A stretch of 64,000 nt of DNA, taken from NCBI GenBank assembly GCA_963832725.1, contig CAWHVG010000003.1:1240001-1304000 (forward strand), in the 5' to 3' direction. Every line of letters begins with the position of its first letter. Within the stretch, counting starts at the first letter, position 1. The notes below the pieces were generated by a model. That model was not told where the DNA came from, made no database searches, and worked only from the letters and a program-made list of their open reading frames with translations. The stretch is from JAEZBP01 sp963832725 (GTDB lineage Bacteria; Myxococcota_A; Polyangia; Polyangiales; Sandaracinaceae). Shown piece by piece: positions 34,188 through 42,592 of the stretch. A program made the translations under genes and the position numbers.

Positions 34188-35423
34188 ATGGCACATCACG
34201 CGCTCGAGAACGCGAACCGATACTTCACGCAGGCGGCCCGGATCCTGGGGCTGGGCGATGACGTGACCATCCAGCTCCGCACACCGCACCGGCAGGTAAA
34301 AGTCGAGTGCACCGTCCGCATGGACGACGACAGCGTCGGCACCTTCGTCGGCTACCGCGTCCAGCACGACAACGCCCGCGGCCCCTTCAAGGGCGGTCTC
34401 CGCTACCACTTCGCGATCGACGAGGACGAGGTCAACGCGCTCGCGCAGCTGATGACCTGGAAGACCGCCGTCGCCGGCGTTCCCTTCGGCGGCGCCAAGG
34501 GTGGCATCGCCTGCGACACGACGAAGCTCTCCCAGGCGGAGCTCCAGCGCCTGACGCGACGCTTCGTCGACGGCATCTACGAGGTCATCGGCGACAAGAC
34601 CGACATCCCGGCGCCGGACATGTACACGAACCCCCAGGTCATGGCGTGGATCTTCGATCAGTACGCCAACTACCGCGGCTACGCGCCGGGCGTGGTCACC
34701 GGAAAGCCGATCGAGCTCGGCGGCTCCCTGGGCCGGACGGCAGCCACCGGTCGCGGCGCCCTCTTCGCCTGTCAGAACCTCCTCGACGCGCTCGGTGACC
34801 AGCTCGCCGGCAAGAAGGTCGTCGTGCAGGGCTTCGGCAACGTCGGCTCGTGGGCGGCGCGCCTCTTCGCCGAGCAAGGCGCGACCATCGTCGGCATCGC
34901 GGACATCTCCGGCGGATACGTGAACAAGGAGGGCATCGACGTCGCCGACGCCATCGCCTACACGCAGAAGAACGGCACCCTCGAGGGTTGGACCGGCGGC
35001 GACAAGGTCAGCGGCGAGGCCGTGCTCACGGCGTCCTGCGACATCCTCATCCCGGCCGCGCTCGGCGGCGTGATCGACAAGAACATCGCCAAGGAGGTCC
35101 AGGCCTCCATCGTGGTCGAGGGTGCGAACGGCCCGACCCTGTCCGAGGCGGACGACGTCTTCCACGAGAAGGGCATCCACGTCATCCCGGACATCTACGC
35201 CAACTGCGGCGGCGTCACCGTGAGCTACTTCGAGTGGGCTCAGAACATGCAGCACTTCTACTGGGACGAGTCGAGGGTCAACGAAGAGCTCCACCGCGTC
35301 ATGAAGAAGGCCTTCGACGAGCTCTGGGGCGTGGCCAAGTCCCACCGCATCCCCATGCGCAAGGCCGCCTACGTGGTGGGCATCGGCCGCGTGTATCAGG
35401 CCACCGCGCTGCGCGGCGTGTGA
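34188..35423 (+). CDS. gdhA: Glutamate dehydrogenase (Glu/Leu/Phe/Val family)
   Basis: A 411-residue oxidative deaminase converting glutamate to 2-oxoglutarate and ammonia. Seen are GPFKGGLRYH with the substrate-binding Lys, PFGGAKGGIACD with the catalytic Lys, PAPDMYT with the catalytic Asp, LGRTAATGRG, and the Rossmann GFGNVGSWAA. Length and motifs fit the hexameric class. The last bases overlap the GTG of the next gene (GTGTGATC), so glutamate dehydrogenase and the lipid transporter are probably translated together. GAGAGGG precedes the start. Confidence 0.9.
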   Translation: MAHHALENANRYFTQAARILGLGDDVTIQLRTPHRQVKVECTVRMDDDSVGTFVGYRVQHDNARGPFKGGLRYHFAIDEDEVNALAQLMTWKTAVAGVPFGGAKGGIACDTTKLSQAELQRLTRRFVDGIYEVIGDKTDIPAPDMYTNPQVMAWIFDQYANYRGYAPGVVTGKPIELGGSLGRTAATGRGALFACQNLLDALGDQLAGKKVVVQGFGNVGSWAARLFAEQGATIVGIADISGGYVNKEGIDVADAIAYTQKNGTLEGWTGGDKVSGEAVLTASCDILIPAALGGVIDKNIAKEVQASIVVEGANGPTLSEADDVFHEKGIHVIPDIYANCGGVTVSYFEWAQNMQHFYWDESRVNEELHRVMKKAFDELWGVAKSHRIPMRKAAYVVGIGRVYQATALRGV

Positions 35424-36157
35424 TCGAGGTCGACGACGTCCACGTCGCGTTCGGGGACAAGCACGTGCTCCTCGGCGTGTCGCTACAGGTCCCGGAAGGC
35501 GGCGTGTACGCGTTGATCGGTCCCGGCGCGAGCGGCAAGAGCGTCTTGCTCAAGACCCTCGCCGGCCTGATCCGCCCGAGGCGCGGGCGGGTGCTCGTGC
35601 GCGGCGAGGACGTGACGAAGATGGACGAGGCGGCGCTGGCGGCGATGCGCAAGGGCGTCGGCATGCTCTTCCAAAACTACGCGCTCTTCGACTACATGAG
35701 CGTGGGCGAGAACATCGCCTTCCCGCTCCGCCGCCTCTTCGACCTCACGGAGGACGAGATCGCCGCGCGCGTCGCCGAGCGCCTCGAGCGCATGGCGCTG
35801 CCCGGGTTCGAGGGGCGCGCGGTCGGTGGGCTCTCCGGCGGCCAGAAGAAGCGGGTCGGCGTGGCCCGCGCGACCGTATCGAGGCCGCCGCTCTTGCTCT
35901 ACGACGAGCCCACGGCCGGCCTCGATCCGGTCACGAGCCGCAAGATCTACGACCTCATCCGCGACGAGCAGCGCTCGATCGGCACGACCAACGTGGTCAT
36001 CTCCAGCGACGTGGCGGGGCTCCTGCCCATCGCCGACCGCGTGGGGATGCTCCACCGCGGCCGGCTCATCTTCGAGGGCACCGTCGACGAGGCGCGCGCG
36101 TCCACCATCCCCGAGGTCCACCAGTTCGTACACGGCCTGCCCGACGGCCCCCTCTGA
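35420..36157 (+). CDS. mlaF: MCE-transporter ATPase 1 (MlaF-type), H-switch lost
   Basis: A 245-residue ABC ATPase for lipid transport. Walker A GPGASGKS at residues 34-41, Q-loop MLFQNYALFD, canonical signature LSGGQ at 138-142, Walker B with catalytic Glu at 163 (LLLYDEP). The H-switch position 196 is Ser (VVISSDVAGL), where functional ABC ATPases have His. The start GTG overlaps the gdhA stop. It pairs best with the second ATPase at 37996, whose lesions are complementary. Gene symbol by family resemblance; this is one of two paralogues. Confidence 0.85.
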   Translation: MIEVDDVHVAFGDKHVLLGVSLQVPEGGVYALIGPGASGKSVLLKTLAGLIRPRRGRVLVRGEDVTKMDEAALAAMRKGVGMLFQNYALFDYMSVGENIAFPLRRLFDLTEDEIAARVAERLERMALPGFEGRAVGGLSGGQKKRVGVARATVSRPPLLLYDEPTAGLDPVTSRKIYDLIRDEQRSIGTTNVVISSDVAGLLPIADRVGMLHRGRLIFEGTVDEARASTIPEVHQFVHGLPDGPL

Positions 36158-36180
36158 TCCGAGCCCGAGGGCCACGCCAC

Positions 36181-36285
36181 CTCCACGCCGAGCCCCTCCA
36201 CGCCGAGCCCCTCCACGCCGAGCCCCTCCACGCCGAGCCCTCCACGCCGAGCCCCTCCACGCCGAGCCCCTCCACGCCGAGCCCC
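36181..36285. repeat. 15-bp tandem array, seven units
   Basis: CTCCACGCCGAGCCC repeated head to tail, with one 14-base unit at 36241-36254. It lies between mlaF1 and mlaE1 and is followed by CGACCCACG. It keeps an open frame on the minus strand (GLGVE repeats), which is an artefact. Confidence 0.9.
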
Positions 36286-36325
36286 GACCCACGCCCCGCG
36301 AGGTTTGATAGGCTCCCTCGCTGCC

Positions 36326-37130
36326 GTGAGCGACTCCTCCGCGCGCCCCGATCCTCTCCTCTTCGCCATCCCGCGGCAGATCGGCAGCGCGGGCATCGCC
36401 ATCGGCGAGCAGGTCGGTGGCGTGGCCGTGCTCCTCGGCCGGATCCTCGCCCGGCTGATCCCGCCGCGGCTCGATCGCTACGAGCTGGTGAAGAACCTCC
36501 ACAAGATGGGCGTGCGCTCGCTCTCCATCGTGGTGGTCACCGCGCTCTTCGTCGGCGCCATCATGGTCATCCAGGCCGCGCCGCTGGTCACCCGCTTCAA
36601 CGCCCGCTCCATCATCGGCTGGGGCGCGGGCTTCGCCACCCTGCGCGAGGTCGGCCCGCTCCTCATCGCGCTGATGTTCAGCGGCCGCGTCGGCGCCAAC
36701 AACACGGCCGAGCTCGGCACGATGGTGGTCACCAGCCAGATCGACGCGTTGAGGGCGCTGGCCATCGATCCGATCAGCTACCTGGTCCTGCCGCGCGTCC
36801 TGTCGATGGTCGTGATGCTCTTCGCGCTGACGGTCATCGGCGACGTGGTCGCCGTCGGCGGCGCCTGCGTGGCGGCCAAGGGCTTGCTCGACGTCGATCC
36901 GCGCAGCTTCATGAACTCGCTCCTCATCCTGCTCGGCCAGTGGGACCTGATGACCGGGCTGATCAAGAGCCTGGTCTTCGGGCTCATGATCGCGCTGACG
37001 TCGCTGCCACTTCGGCCTGAGCGTGAAGGGAGGCGCGCCCGGCGTGGGCCGCGCCGTCAACGCCGCCGTGGTCGCCGCCGCGAGCGGCATCTTCATCCTC
37101 GACTACTTCTCCACCTATGTCCTCGGCTGA
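36326..37130 (+). CDS. mlaE: MCE-transporter permease 1 (MlaE family), one indel
   Basis: About 268 residues from GTG 36326 (VSDSSARPDPLLF). The MlaE/YrbE fold is clear: VTALFVGAIMVIQ, LREVGPLLIALMFSGRVGA, NNTAELGTMVVTSQIDALRA, VLPRVLSMVVMLFAL. An extra base near 37006 shifts the frame; the true end (HFGLSVKGG ... FILDYFSTYVLG) stops at TGA 37128-37130. Uncorrected, translation would run to 37162. Forms the transmembrane channel with permease 2. Confidence 0.85.
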
Positions 37131-37171
37131 GCCTTGGATGGGCGTCCTCGGATCCTCGATGACGTCCTCGG

Positions 37172-37996
37172 ATGAGCGCCGTGCCCGACACCGTCCCGCG
37201 CCCGAGCGGCGCGTTCGTCCGCTTCCTGGAAGCGCTCGGCGGCAGCGTGGTCGAGGTCACCTCCGACGTCCGCGCGCTCTTGGGCATGTTCGTGCGGACG
37301 CTGCGCTGCACCTTCCGCGGCCGCATCGAGCGGCGCCTCGTGCTCGAGCAGATGCACGTGATCGGCAACCGCTCGGTCTTCTTCATCTCGGTGACCATGG
37401 GCTTCATCGGGATGATCCTGGTCTTCCAGTCGGCGCTGCAGGCGCTCCGCATCGTCCCCGACCTCAGCCTCCTCGGCGCCACCTACGGCGAGATCCTCAT
37501 CCGCGACCTGGCCGCCTCCATCGGCGCCATGATGCTCGCGACGCGGGTCGGCGCCGGGATCGCCGCCGAGATCGGGTCGATGGTGGTCACCGAGCAGGTC
37601 GACGCGCTCAGGATGTGCGCCGCCGACCCGGTCGAGTACCTGGTCGTGCCGCGCTTCATCGCCTCGGTGGTGATGACGTTCTGCCTGCTGATCTGGGGGG
37701 CGTTCGTCGCCTACATCGCGGGGATGATCACGGCCCACGTCCTCTTCGACGTCGGCTACGAGACCTTCGCCAACTTCATGCTCGTCGACGCGGGCGACGT
37801 GATCGTCGGGCTGACCAAGTGCCTGGCCTACGGTGCAGCCATCCCCGTCGTGAGCGCCCAGCGCGGCCTGACGACCTTCGGCGGCTCCGAGGGCGTGGGC
37901 TGGGCCACCACCAGCGCCGTGGTCAGCTCCTCGCTCGCCGTCATCGTCCTGCAGTTCATCATCAGCGCGCTCGGCTACCTCATCTTCCCCGGCTGA
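37172..37996 (+). CDS. mlaE: MCE-transporter permease 2 (MlaE family)
   Basis: A 274-residue second MlaE-like permease. Hydrophobic segments include SVTMGFIGMILVFQSALQAL and FIASVVMTFCLLIWGAFVAYI; the family block GAGIAAEIGSMVVTEQVDAL aligns with the SGRVGANNTAELG block of permease 1. The C-terminus reads GLTTFGGSEGVGWATTSA and ends LIFPG. It is clearly divergent from permease 1, so the two are not a recent duplication. The stop overlaps the ATPase 2 start (TGATG). Confidence 0.85.
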   Translation: MSAVPDTVPRPSGAFVRFLEALGGSVVEVTSDVRALLGMFVRTLRCTFRGRIERRLVLEQMHVIGNRSVFFISVTMGFIGMILVFQSALQALRIVPDLSLLGATYGEILIRDLAASIGAMMLATRVGAGIAAEIGSMVVTEQVDALRMCAADPVEYLVVPRFIASVVMTFCLLIWGAFVAYIAGMITAHVLFDVGYETFANFMLVDAGDVIVGLTKCLAYGAAIPVVSAQRGLTTFGGSEGVGWATTSAVVSSSLAVIVLQFIISALGYLIFPG

Positions 37997-38739
37997 TGAT
38001 CCGCTTCCAGAACATTCGGAAGGCGTTCGGCCCCAAGGTCGTGCTCGACGGGGTCGACCTCGAGGTCGGCGACGGGGAGTGCTTCTTCATCATCGGCGCC
38101 TCGGGCGTCGGCAAGAGCGTGCTGATCAAGCACCTCATCGGCTTGCTGCGCCCGGACGGCGGCGAGATCTGGCTCGACGGGCAGGAGGTCTCGCGCCTGA
38201 GCGAGAAGGAGCTCTATCCCGTCCGCACCAAGTGCGCGATGGTCTTCCAGAGCTCGACCCTCTTCGACTCGATGAGCTGCGTCGACAACGTCGCCCTGCC
38301 CTTGCGCAAGCACAAGCGCATGTCGATGAAGCAGGCGCGCGAGGAAGCCATGCGGCGCCTCGAGCAGGTGCACATGCGCGAGTTCGCGGCCGCCTTCCCC
38401 GCCGAGCTCGGCGACGGGATGCGCAAGCGCGTAGCCATCGCCCGCGCGCTGACGCTCGACCCGACCTACGTCCTCTTCGACGAACCGACCACCTCGCTCG
38501 ACCCCGTCTCGGCGCGGCGGGTCGATCAGATGATCCGCGAGCTCTGCGACGAAGTCGGCGTCACGTCGATCGTGGTGAGCCACGATCTCCAGTCGATCTT
38601 CAGCATCGCGGACCGCATCGCGATGCTGTACAAGGGCAAAGTGCGCATCCTGGGGACGCCCGAAGAGCTGCGCTCCACGGACGATCCGGTCGTGCAGCAG
38701 TTCATCCGCGGCGAAGCCGAAGGCCCGATGGAGGTCTGA
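37996..38739 (+). CDS. mlaF: MCE-transporter ATPase 2 (MlaF-type), degraded signature
   Basis: A 247-residue ABC ATPase. Walker A GASGVGKS at residues 34-41, Q-loop MVFQSSTLFD, Walker B Glu at 163 (YVLFDEP), H-switch His at 196 (VVSHDLQS). The signature at 138-142 is LGDGM instead of LSGGQ/LSGGM: both the Ser that contacts ATP and the following Gly are replaced. All motif positions match ATPase 1 exactly, without gaps. See the heterodimer finding. Confidence 0.85.
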   Translation: MIRFQNIRKAFGPKVVLDGVDLEVGDGECFFIIGASGVGKSVLIKHLIGLLRPDGGEIWLDGQEVSRLSEKELYPVRTKCAMVFQSSTLFDSMSCVDNVALPLRKHKRMSMKQAREEAMRRLEQVHMREFAAAFPAELGDGMRKRVAIARALTLDPTYVLFDEPTTSLDPVSARRVDQMIRELCDEVGVTSIVVSHDLQSIFSIADRIAMLYKGKVRILGTPEELRSTDDPVVQQFIRGEAEGPMEV

Positions 38740-38900
38740 TGTCCGAGGCGGCAATCGCGACCGGCATGGCCGAGCGATCGGCGTCGAGATTGGGTGCGCG
38801 CCCCCACAGGAAATGCAGAGCATTTTCGAGGACGCTCGCGCCCGAGATTGGCGTCGAGAGCCGCCCAGACCGCGTTGTGATTGGCGCGGAGGACATCTAG
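38739..38900 (+). CDS. Possible coupled 53-residue ORF
   Basis: ATG overlaps the ATPase 2 stop (TGATG) and TAG 38898-38900 directly abuts the next ATG. The peptide (MSEAAIATGMAERSASRLGA ...) has no recognisable domain. The tight spacing on both sides is the only support; it may be a spacer rather than a gene. Confidence 0.3.
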   Translation: MSEAAIATGMAERSASRLGARPHRKCRAFSRTLAPEIGVESRPDRVVIGAEDI

Positions 38901-39947
38901 ATGCGGCTGTCGCTGGAAGCGAGGGTCGGCCTGCTCATCCTGAGCGCCGCCGTCCTGCTGGGAGCCTTCCTCTTCGTGCTCGGCGGCGTGAGCTTCGAGG
39001 ACAGCTACCCGGTCTTCGTCGACTTCGACAACCCGGGCAGCGTGCAGCCGGGCGCGGCCGTGCGGGTGGCGGGCGTGAAGGTCGGCACCATCGAGGAGGT
39101 CGAGTACCTCGGCCGCCGCCTCGATCCCGAGACCGGCCGCCGCCCGCTGGTGCGCTTCCGCCTGTCGATCCACGACGACGTGCGCGACACCATCCACACC
39201 TGCGCCGACGACGCGCGCGGCCGCTGTGTGGGCGGCGCGACGTTCTACGTGACCTCGCAGGGCGTGCTCGGCGAGCAGTTCATCGCCGTGGAGCCGGGCG
39301 ACCCGGACAACCCTCCCCTCGCGGAGGGCTCGATCTCGCGCGGCGTGGATCCGCCTCGTCTCGATCTGGCGCTCGCGCTCGGCTACGAGCTGCTCGAGAC
39401 GGTCGTCCACGGCATCGAAGACAACCGCGAAGAGCTCGGCGGGCTGATCGACGACATCGTCGCCCTCATCCACAACCTCCGGACGCTGGTCGTCGACAAC
39501 CGCGGCGACGTCGACCAGATCGTCGACAACGTCCGCACGCTGAGCGACGAGAGCGTCTCCACCCTGCGGGCCGCCCGCGAGACCTACGTCGACGGGCCGC
39601 GACCGCAGCGCATCCTGCGCAACCTCGACCGGACGGTGGCGCTGGTGGATCGCGAGGCGCCCGACCTCATCCGCGACGCGAGCAGCGCCGCCCACGGCGC
39701 CAACGAGCTGCTCGACACGATCGGACCCGAGCAGCGCGAGCAGATCCAACGGACGATCGCGAGCGCCGACCGGATCGCCACCCGGGCCGACGGCACCGTC
39801 GCGGAGGCCGGCGAGATCGTCCACCACCTGCGCCAGGGCCAGGGCACGGTCGGCGCGCTGGTGATGGACGAGGAGATCTACGACGACCTCCAGGAGCTCA
39901 TCCGCGATCTCAAGCACAACCCCTGGAAGTTCTTTTGGCGGGAGTGA
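38901..39947 (+). CDS. mlaD: MCE-domain lipid-shuttling protein (MlaD type)
   Basis: A 348-residue protein anchored by one N-terminal helix (LLILSAAVLLGAFLFVLGG). The MCE domain follows at about residues 35-110 (VFVDFDNPGSVQPGAAVRVA, GVKVGTIEEVEYL, PLVRFRLSIHDDV). A long helical C-terminal half (ALALGYELLETVVHGIEDNR ...) would form the coiled bundle of MlaD-type hexamers. It is the only MCE protein in the operon, implying a homohexamer on a heteromeric ABC core. An outer-membrane partner is not seen here. Confidence 0.85.
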   Translation: MRLSLEARVGLLILSAAVLLGAFLFVLGGVSFEDSYPVFVDFDNPGSVQPGAAVRVAGVKVGTIEEVEYLGRRLDPETGRRPLVRFRLSIHDDVRDTIHTCADDARGRCVGGATFYVTSQGVLGEQFIAVEPGDPDNPPLAEGSISRGVDPPRLDLALALGYELLETVVHGIEDNREELGGLIDDIVALIHNLRTLVVDNRGDVDQIVDNVRTLSDESVSTLRAARETYVDGPRPQRILRNLDRTVALVDREAPDLIRDASSAAHGANELLDTIGPEQREQIQRTIASADRIATRADGTVAEAGEIVHHLRQGQGTVGALVMDEEIYDDLQELIRDLKHNPWKFFWRE

Positions 39948-40042
39948 CCCGCGCCCGGAGGATCGGGGTGGTGGCGCGACCAGGAGCGACGGTGGGACGT
40001 GCCTCTGGTCAGGCGCGCGGTGCTCCCCTACTCTCTCATGCC

Positions 40043-40540
40043 ATGTGGGTGATGCGGTGGTCCTGGCCGCTCGCGGTGTCGGCGCTCGCGGGGTTGGCGC
40101 TCGCGGGGTGTGCGCGCGAGACGGGCTTCGCCGCCAACGGTGCGGCCTGTGTGCGCTCGGTGGAGTGCCAACCGGGCCTGGCGTGCGTGGCCGGCATGTG
40201 CACGACCAATCTGTCCGGTGTCGGCATGGGGACGCTCCCACCGACCGCGATGGACGCGGGGCCAGGGATGGACGCCAGCCCCGACGCCGCGCTCGTGGAC
40301 GCCGGTCCCACGCCGGACGCCGGTCCCACGCCGGACGCCGGACCCATGCCGGACTCGGGCCCGACGATGATGGACGCGGGGCCGCCCCCCGTGGACTCGG
40401 GGCCGCCCCCCGTGGACTCGGGGCCGCCTCCGATGCCCGACAGCGGGCCGCCTCCCATGCCCGACAGCGGGCCGCCTCCCATGCCCGACAGCGGGCCGCC
40501 CCCCATGCCCGACAGCGGACCCGCGCCCGACGGCGGCTGA
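40043..40540 (+). CDS. Proline/Asp-rich repeat lipoprotein
   Basis: From ATG 40043 a signal peptide with lipobox (AGLALAGC), then a short Cys-rich module (ACVRSVECQPGLACVAGMC) resembling myxobacterial stigma/EGF-like tags, then PTPDAGP, PVDSGPP and PPMPDSGP repeats to the end. The 24-bp DNA unit coding for PMPDSGPP occurs about four times. Probably a surface lipoprotein stalk; function unknown. Confidence 0.65.
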   Translation: MWVMRWSWPLAVSALAGLALAGCARETGFAANGAACVRSVECQPGLACVAGMCTTNLSGVGMGTLPPTAMDAGPGMDASPDAALVDAGPTPDAGPTPDAGPMPDSGPTMMDAGPPPVDSGPPPVDSGPPPMPDSGPPPMPDSGPPPMPDSGPPPMPDSGPAPDGG

Positions 40541-40674
40541 GCGTTCTACGCGAACGAGGACCCAAGGCGGAGCAGCCGCCGCGGGTCGATGGCAGTGCGG
40601 CAGCTCCGGACGCGCCCGAACGGGCTCGAGCGGAAAAACCGTGCGAAAACGAGCCATGACGAACCGTGCGTGCG

Positions 40675-40703
40675 TTGACAGTCCTCGGAGGCTGTTGTTA
40701 GCC
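40675..40703 (+). promoter_or_regulatory. Sigma70-like promoter candidate
   Basis: TTGACA at 40675-40680, a 17-base spacer, then TTAGCC at 40698-40703, about 140 bases before the coiled-coil gene at 40846. The -35 is perfect, the -10 weak. Confidence 0.4.
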
Positions 40704-40845
40704 TGGCGGAAGCATCCCGTTCCAGGCCGTCGGTGTGTGCCGTCGCGCGCTGGGCGTTCGAACCCGAGCGGTACGTCCGACCTCTAACCGCGCCGACCCT
40801 CAATCCCCCGACAAGGCGGCAGCAGCAAATCGGAGCAGCGTCGAA

Positions 40846-41640
40846 ATGTCTGACCAGAAGGAATCCTCCGTTCTCTTCAATCTCAAGGAGTTGATGAACC
40901 TCGAAGAGGAGCGCATCCACGCCGAGGAAGAAGAGAAGCTCCGCAAGGAAGAGGAGGAGCGGGCGCGGCTCGAGGCCGAGGAGCGCCGCAAGCGCGAGGA
41001 AGAAGAGCGCCAGCGCCGCGAAGAGGAAGAAGCGCGTCTCGCCGACGAGCGTGCCAAGCGCGACGAAGAAGAGCGCAAGGTCCGCGAGAAGGAGGAAGCC
41101 GAGCTGCGCATCCGCCTCGAATCGGAGCAGAAGGCCCGCATCGCGGAGCAGGAGCGCCTGCTCGCACACGAGCAAGAGCTCAAGAAGCTCGAGTCGCAGC
41201 GCCGCAAGGGCGTGCACCCGGCGGTGTTCGGGGTGATCGGCGTGCTGGTGATCGGCGGCCTGGCAGGTGGCTGGTTCGGCTGGCTGCAGCCCACGCTCGC
41301 CCGACAGGAACAGGAGCGCGCGGCGGCAGAAGCACACGCGCAGCGAGAGGCGACGGAGCGCGCGGCCCGCGAGGCCGAGGCGCGCCGTCTGGCCCAGGAG
41401 GCGCAGCAGGCTCGCGCGCAGGCGGCGGCCGCGCAGGCGGCGGCCGCGGCGGCCGCGCAGCAGGCCCAGGAAGAGGACGACGCACAGACGGCCGAGGCGA
41501 CGACCACCCGCCGGCGCGTCCGGCGTGCGCGGCGCCGGAGCGGTGGCGGCGGTGGCGGCGGCGGTGGCTCCCACCGGAGCAGCGGCGGCGGCGGCCACAG
41601 CAGCAGCAACAATCCCTTGGCCGGCCTCGAAGGTCTCTGA
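40846..41640 (+). CDS. Coiled-coil single-pass membrane protein
   Basis: A 264-residue protein from ATG 40846. Residues 14-120 are a highly charged Glu/Arg coiled coil (EEERIHAEEEEKLRKEEEE), one membrane helix follows (AVFGVIGVLVIGGLAGGWFG), then a second Ala/Gln/Glu coiled coil and a Gly/Ser/Arg-rich C-terminus. Architecture recalls TolA-like or cytoskeletal anchor proteins. Low complexity makes homology calls unreliable. It is followed by a strong terminator hairpin. Confidence 0.7.
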   Translation: MSDQKESSVLFNLKELMNLEEERIHAEEEEKLRKEEEERARLEAEERRKREEEERQRREEEEARLADERAKRDEEERKVREKEEAELRIRLESEQKARIAEQERLLAHEQELKKLESQRRKGVHPAVFGVIGVLVIGGLAGGWFGWLQPTLARQEQERAAAEAHAQREATERAAREAEARRLAQEAQQARAQAAAAQAAAAAAAQQAQEEDDAQTAEATTTRRRVRRARRRSGGGGGGGGGSHRSSGGGGHSSSNNPLAGLEGL

Positions 41641-41664
41641 GCCCGGTCCGGTCCGGATCGCCCG

Positions 41665-41691
41665 AAAGCGGAGCCCCTTCGGCTCCGCTTT
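41665..41691 (+). terminator. Strong hairpin terminator
   Basis: AAAGCGGAGCC (41665-41675) pairs perfectly with GGCTCCGCTTT (41681-41691) around a CCTTC loop, 25 bases after the coiled-coil gene stop; the right arm ends in TTT. Confidence 0.75.
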
Positions 41692-41710
41692 CCTCGTTTC
41701 GGGGGCGTTC

Positions 41711-41800
41711 TTCGTCTCGGGCCCTCGTCGTTCGGCTCTCTCCGTCTCGGGCCCTCGTCGTTCGGCTCTCTCCGTCTCGGGCCCTCGTCGTTCGGCTCTC
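41711..41800. repeat. 30-bp tandem array, three units
   Basis: Core CGGGCCCTCGTCGTTCGG with 12 flanking bases, three near-perfect units between the terminator and pyrF. Confidence 0.85.
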
Positions 41801-41875
41801 TTCGTCTCGACCTTCTCGGCTTCGGGCTGCCGCGCCCCTTGAGCCCGGGACCTCCGGTTGCTAGCACTGCGCGCC

Positions 41876-42592
41876 ATGGCCGCCCGCGCACGAGATCGCA
41901 TCGCGCTCGCCCTCGACGTTCCGAGCCTGGAGTCGGCGGGGCCGCTCCTGGAGCGGCTCGCCGGCGAGGTCGGCTGCGTGAAGGTGGGTCTCGAGCTCTT
42001 CACGGCGGAGGGACCGGCCGCCGTCCAGGCCGTTCACGACGCCGGATCGAGCTGCTTCCTCGACCTGAAGCTCCACGACATTCCGGCCACCGTGGCGCGG
42101 GCCGTGGAAGCCGCGACGAGGCTCGGCGTCCGCTACCTGACCCTCCACGCGTCGGCCGGCCCCGCTGCGCTGCAGGCTGCCGCCAAGGCCGCGGAAGGCG
42201 CACCGACGCAGCTCTTGGCGGTCACCGCCCTCACCTCCCTCGACGCTGCGGCGCTGAGCGCGATCGGTCTCGGTGCCGACCCGGAGGAGGTCGTCCGCCG
42301 ACTCGCATCGCTCGCCGCCGCGAGCGGCATCGACGGGTTCGTGTGCGCGCCGGGCGAGTGTCGGGCGGTCCGCGCCATCGGCGGACCGGACGCCACGCTG
42401 GCGGTGCCCGGCGTCCGGCCGGCGGGCAGCGCGCAGGGAGACCAGGCGCGGGTCGCCACGCCGGCCGCCGCGGTCCGGGACGGCGCCAATCTCCTCGTGG
42501 TCGGTCGGCCCATCCGAGACGCGGCGGACCCGGTCGAAGCGGCGCGGGCGATCTCACGCGAGGTGGCCGCGGTCACGGGCGAGGCACCGTGA
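41876..42592 (+). CDS. pyrF: Orotidine-5'-phosphate decarboxylase
   Basis: A 238-residue class I OMP decarboxylase, last step of UMP synthesis. DxKxxD catalytic motif is seen as FLDLKLHDIPATV; VKVGLELF, VTALTSLD, CAPGE and PGVRPAGS (phosphate grip) also fit. ATG 41876 was chosen over an in-frame ATG at 41858. The stop overlaps the rlmB-like start (GTGA), so the two are co-translated. Confidence 0.9.
   Translation: MAARARDRIALALDVPSLESAGPLLERLAGEVGCVKVGLELFTAEGPAAVQAVHDAGSSCFLDLKLHDIPATVARAVEAATRLGVRYLTLHASAGPAALQAAAKAAEGAPTQLLAVTALTSLDAAALSAIGLGADPEEVVRRLASLAAASGIDGFVCAPGECRAVRAIGGPDATLAVPGVRPAGSAQGDQARVATPAAAVRDGANLLVVGRPIRDAADPVEAARAISREVAAVTGEAP

Noticed and set aside
38739..38900. Calling the 53-codon ORF a confident gene
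   Set aside because: Only start/stop spacing supports it; kept as a low-confidence feature.
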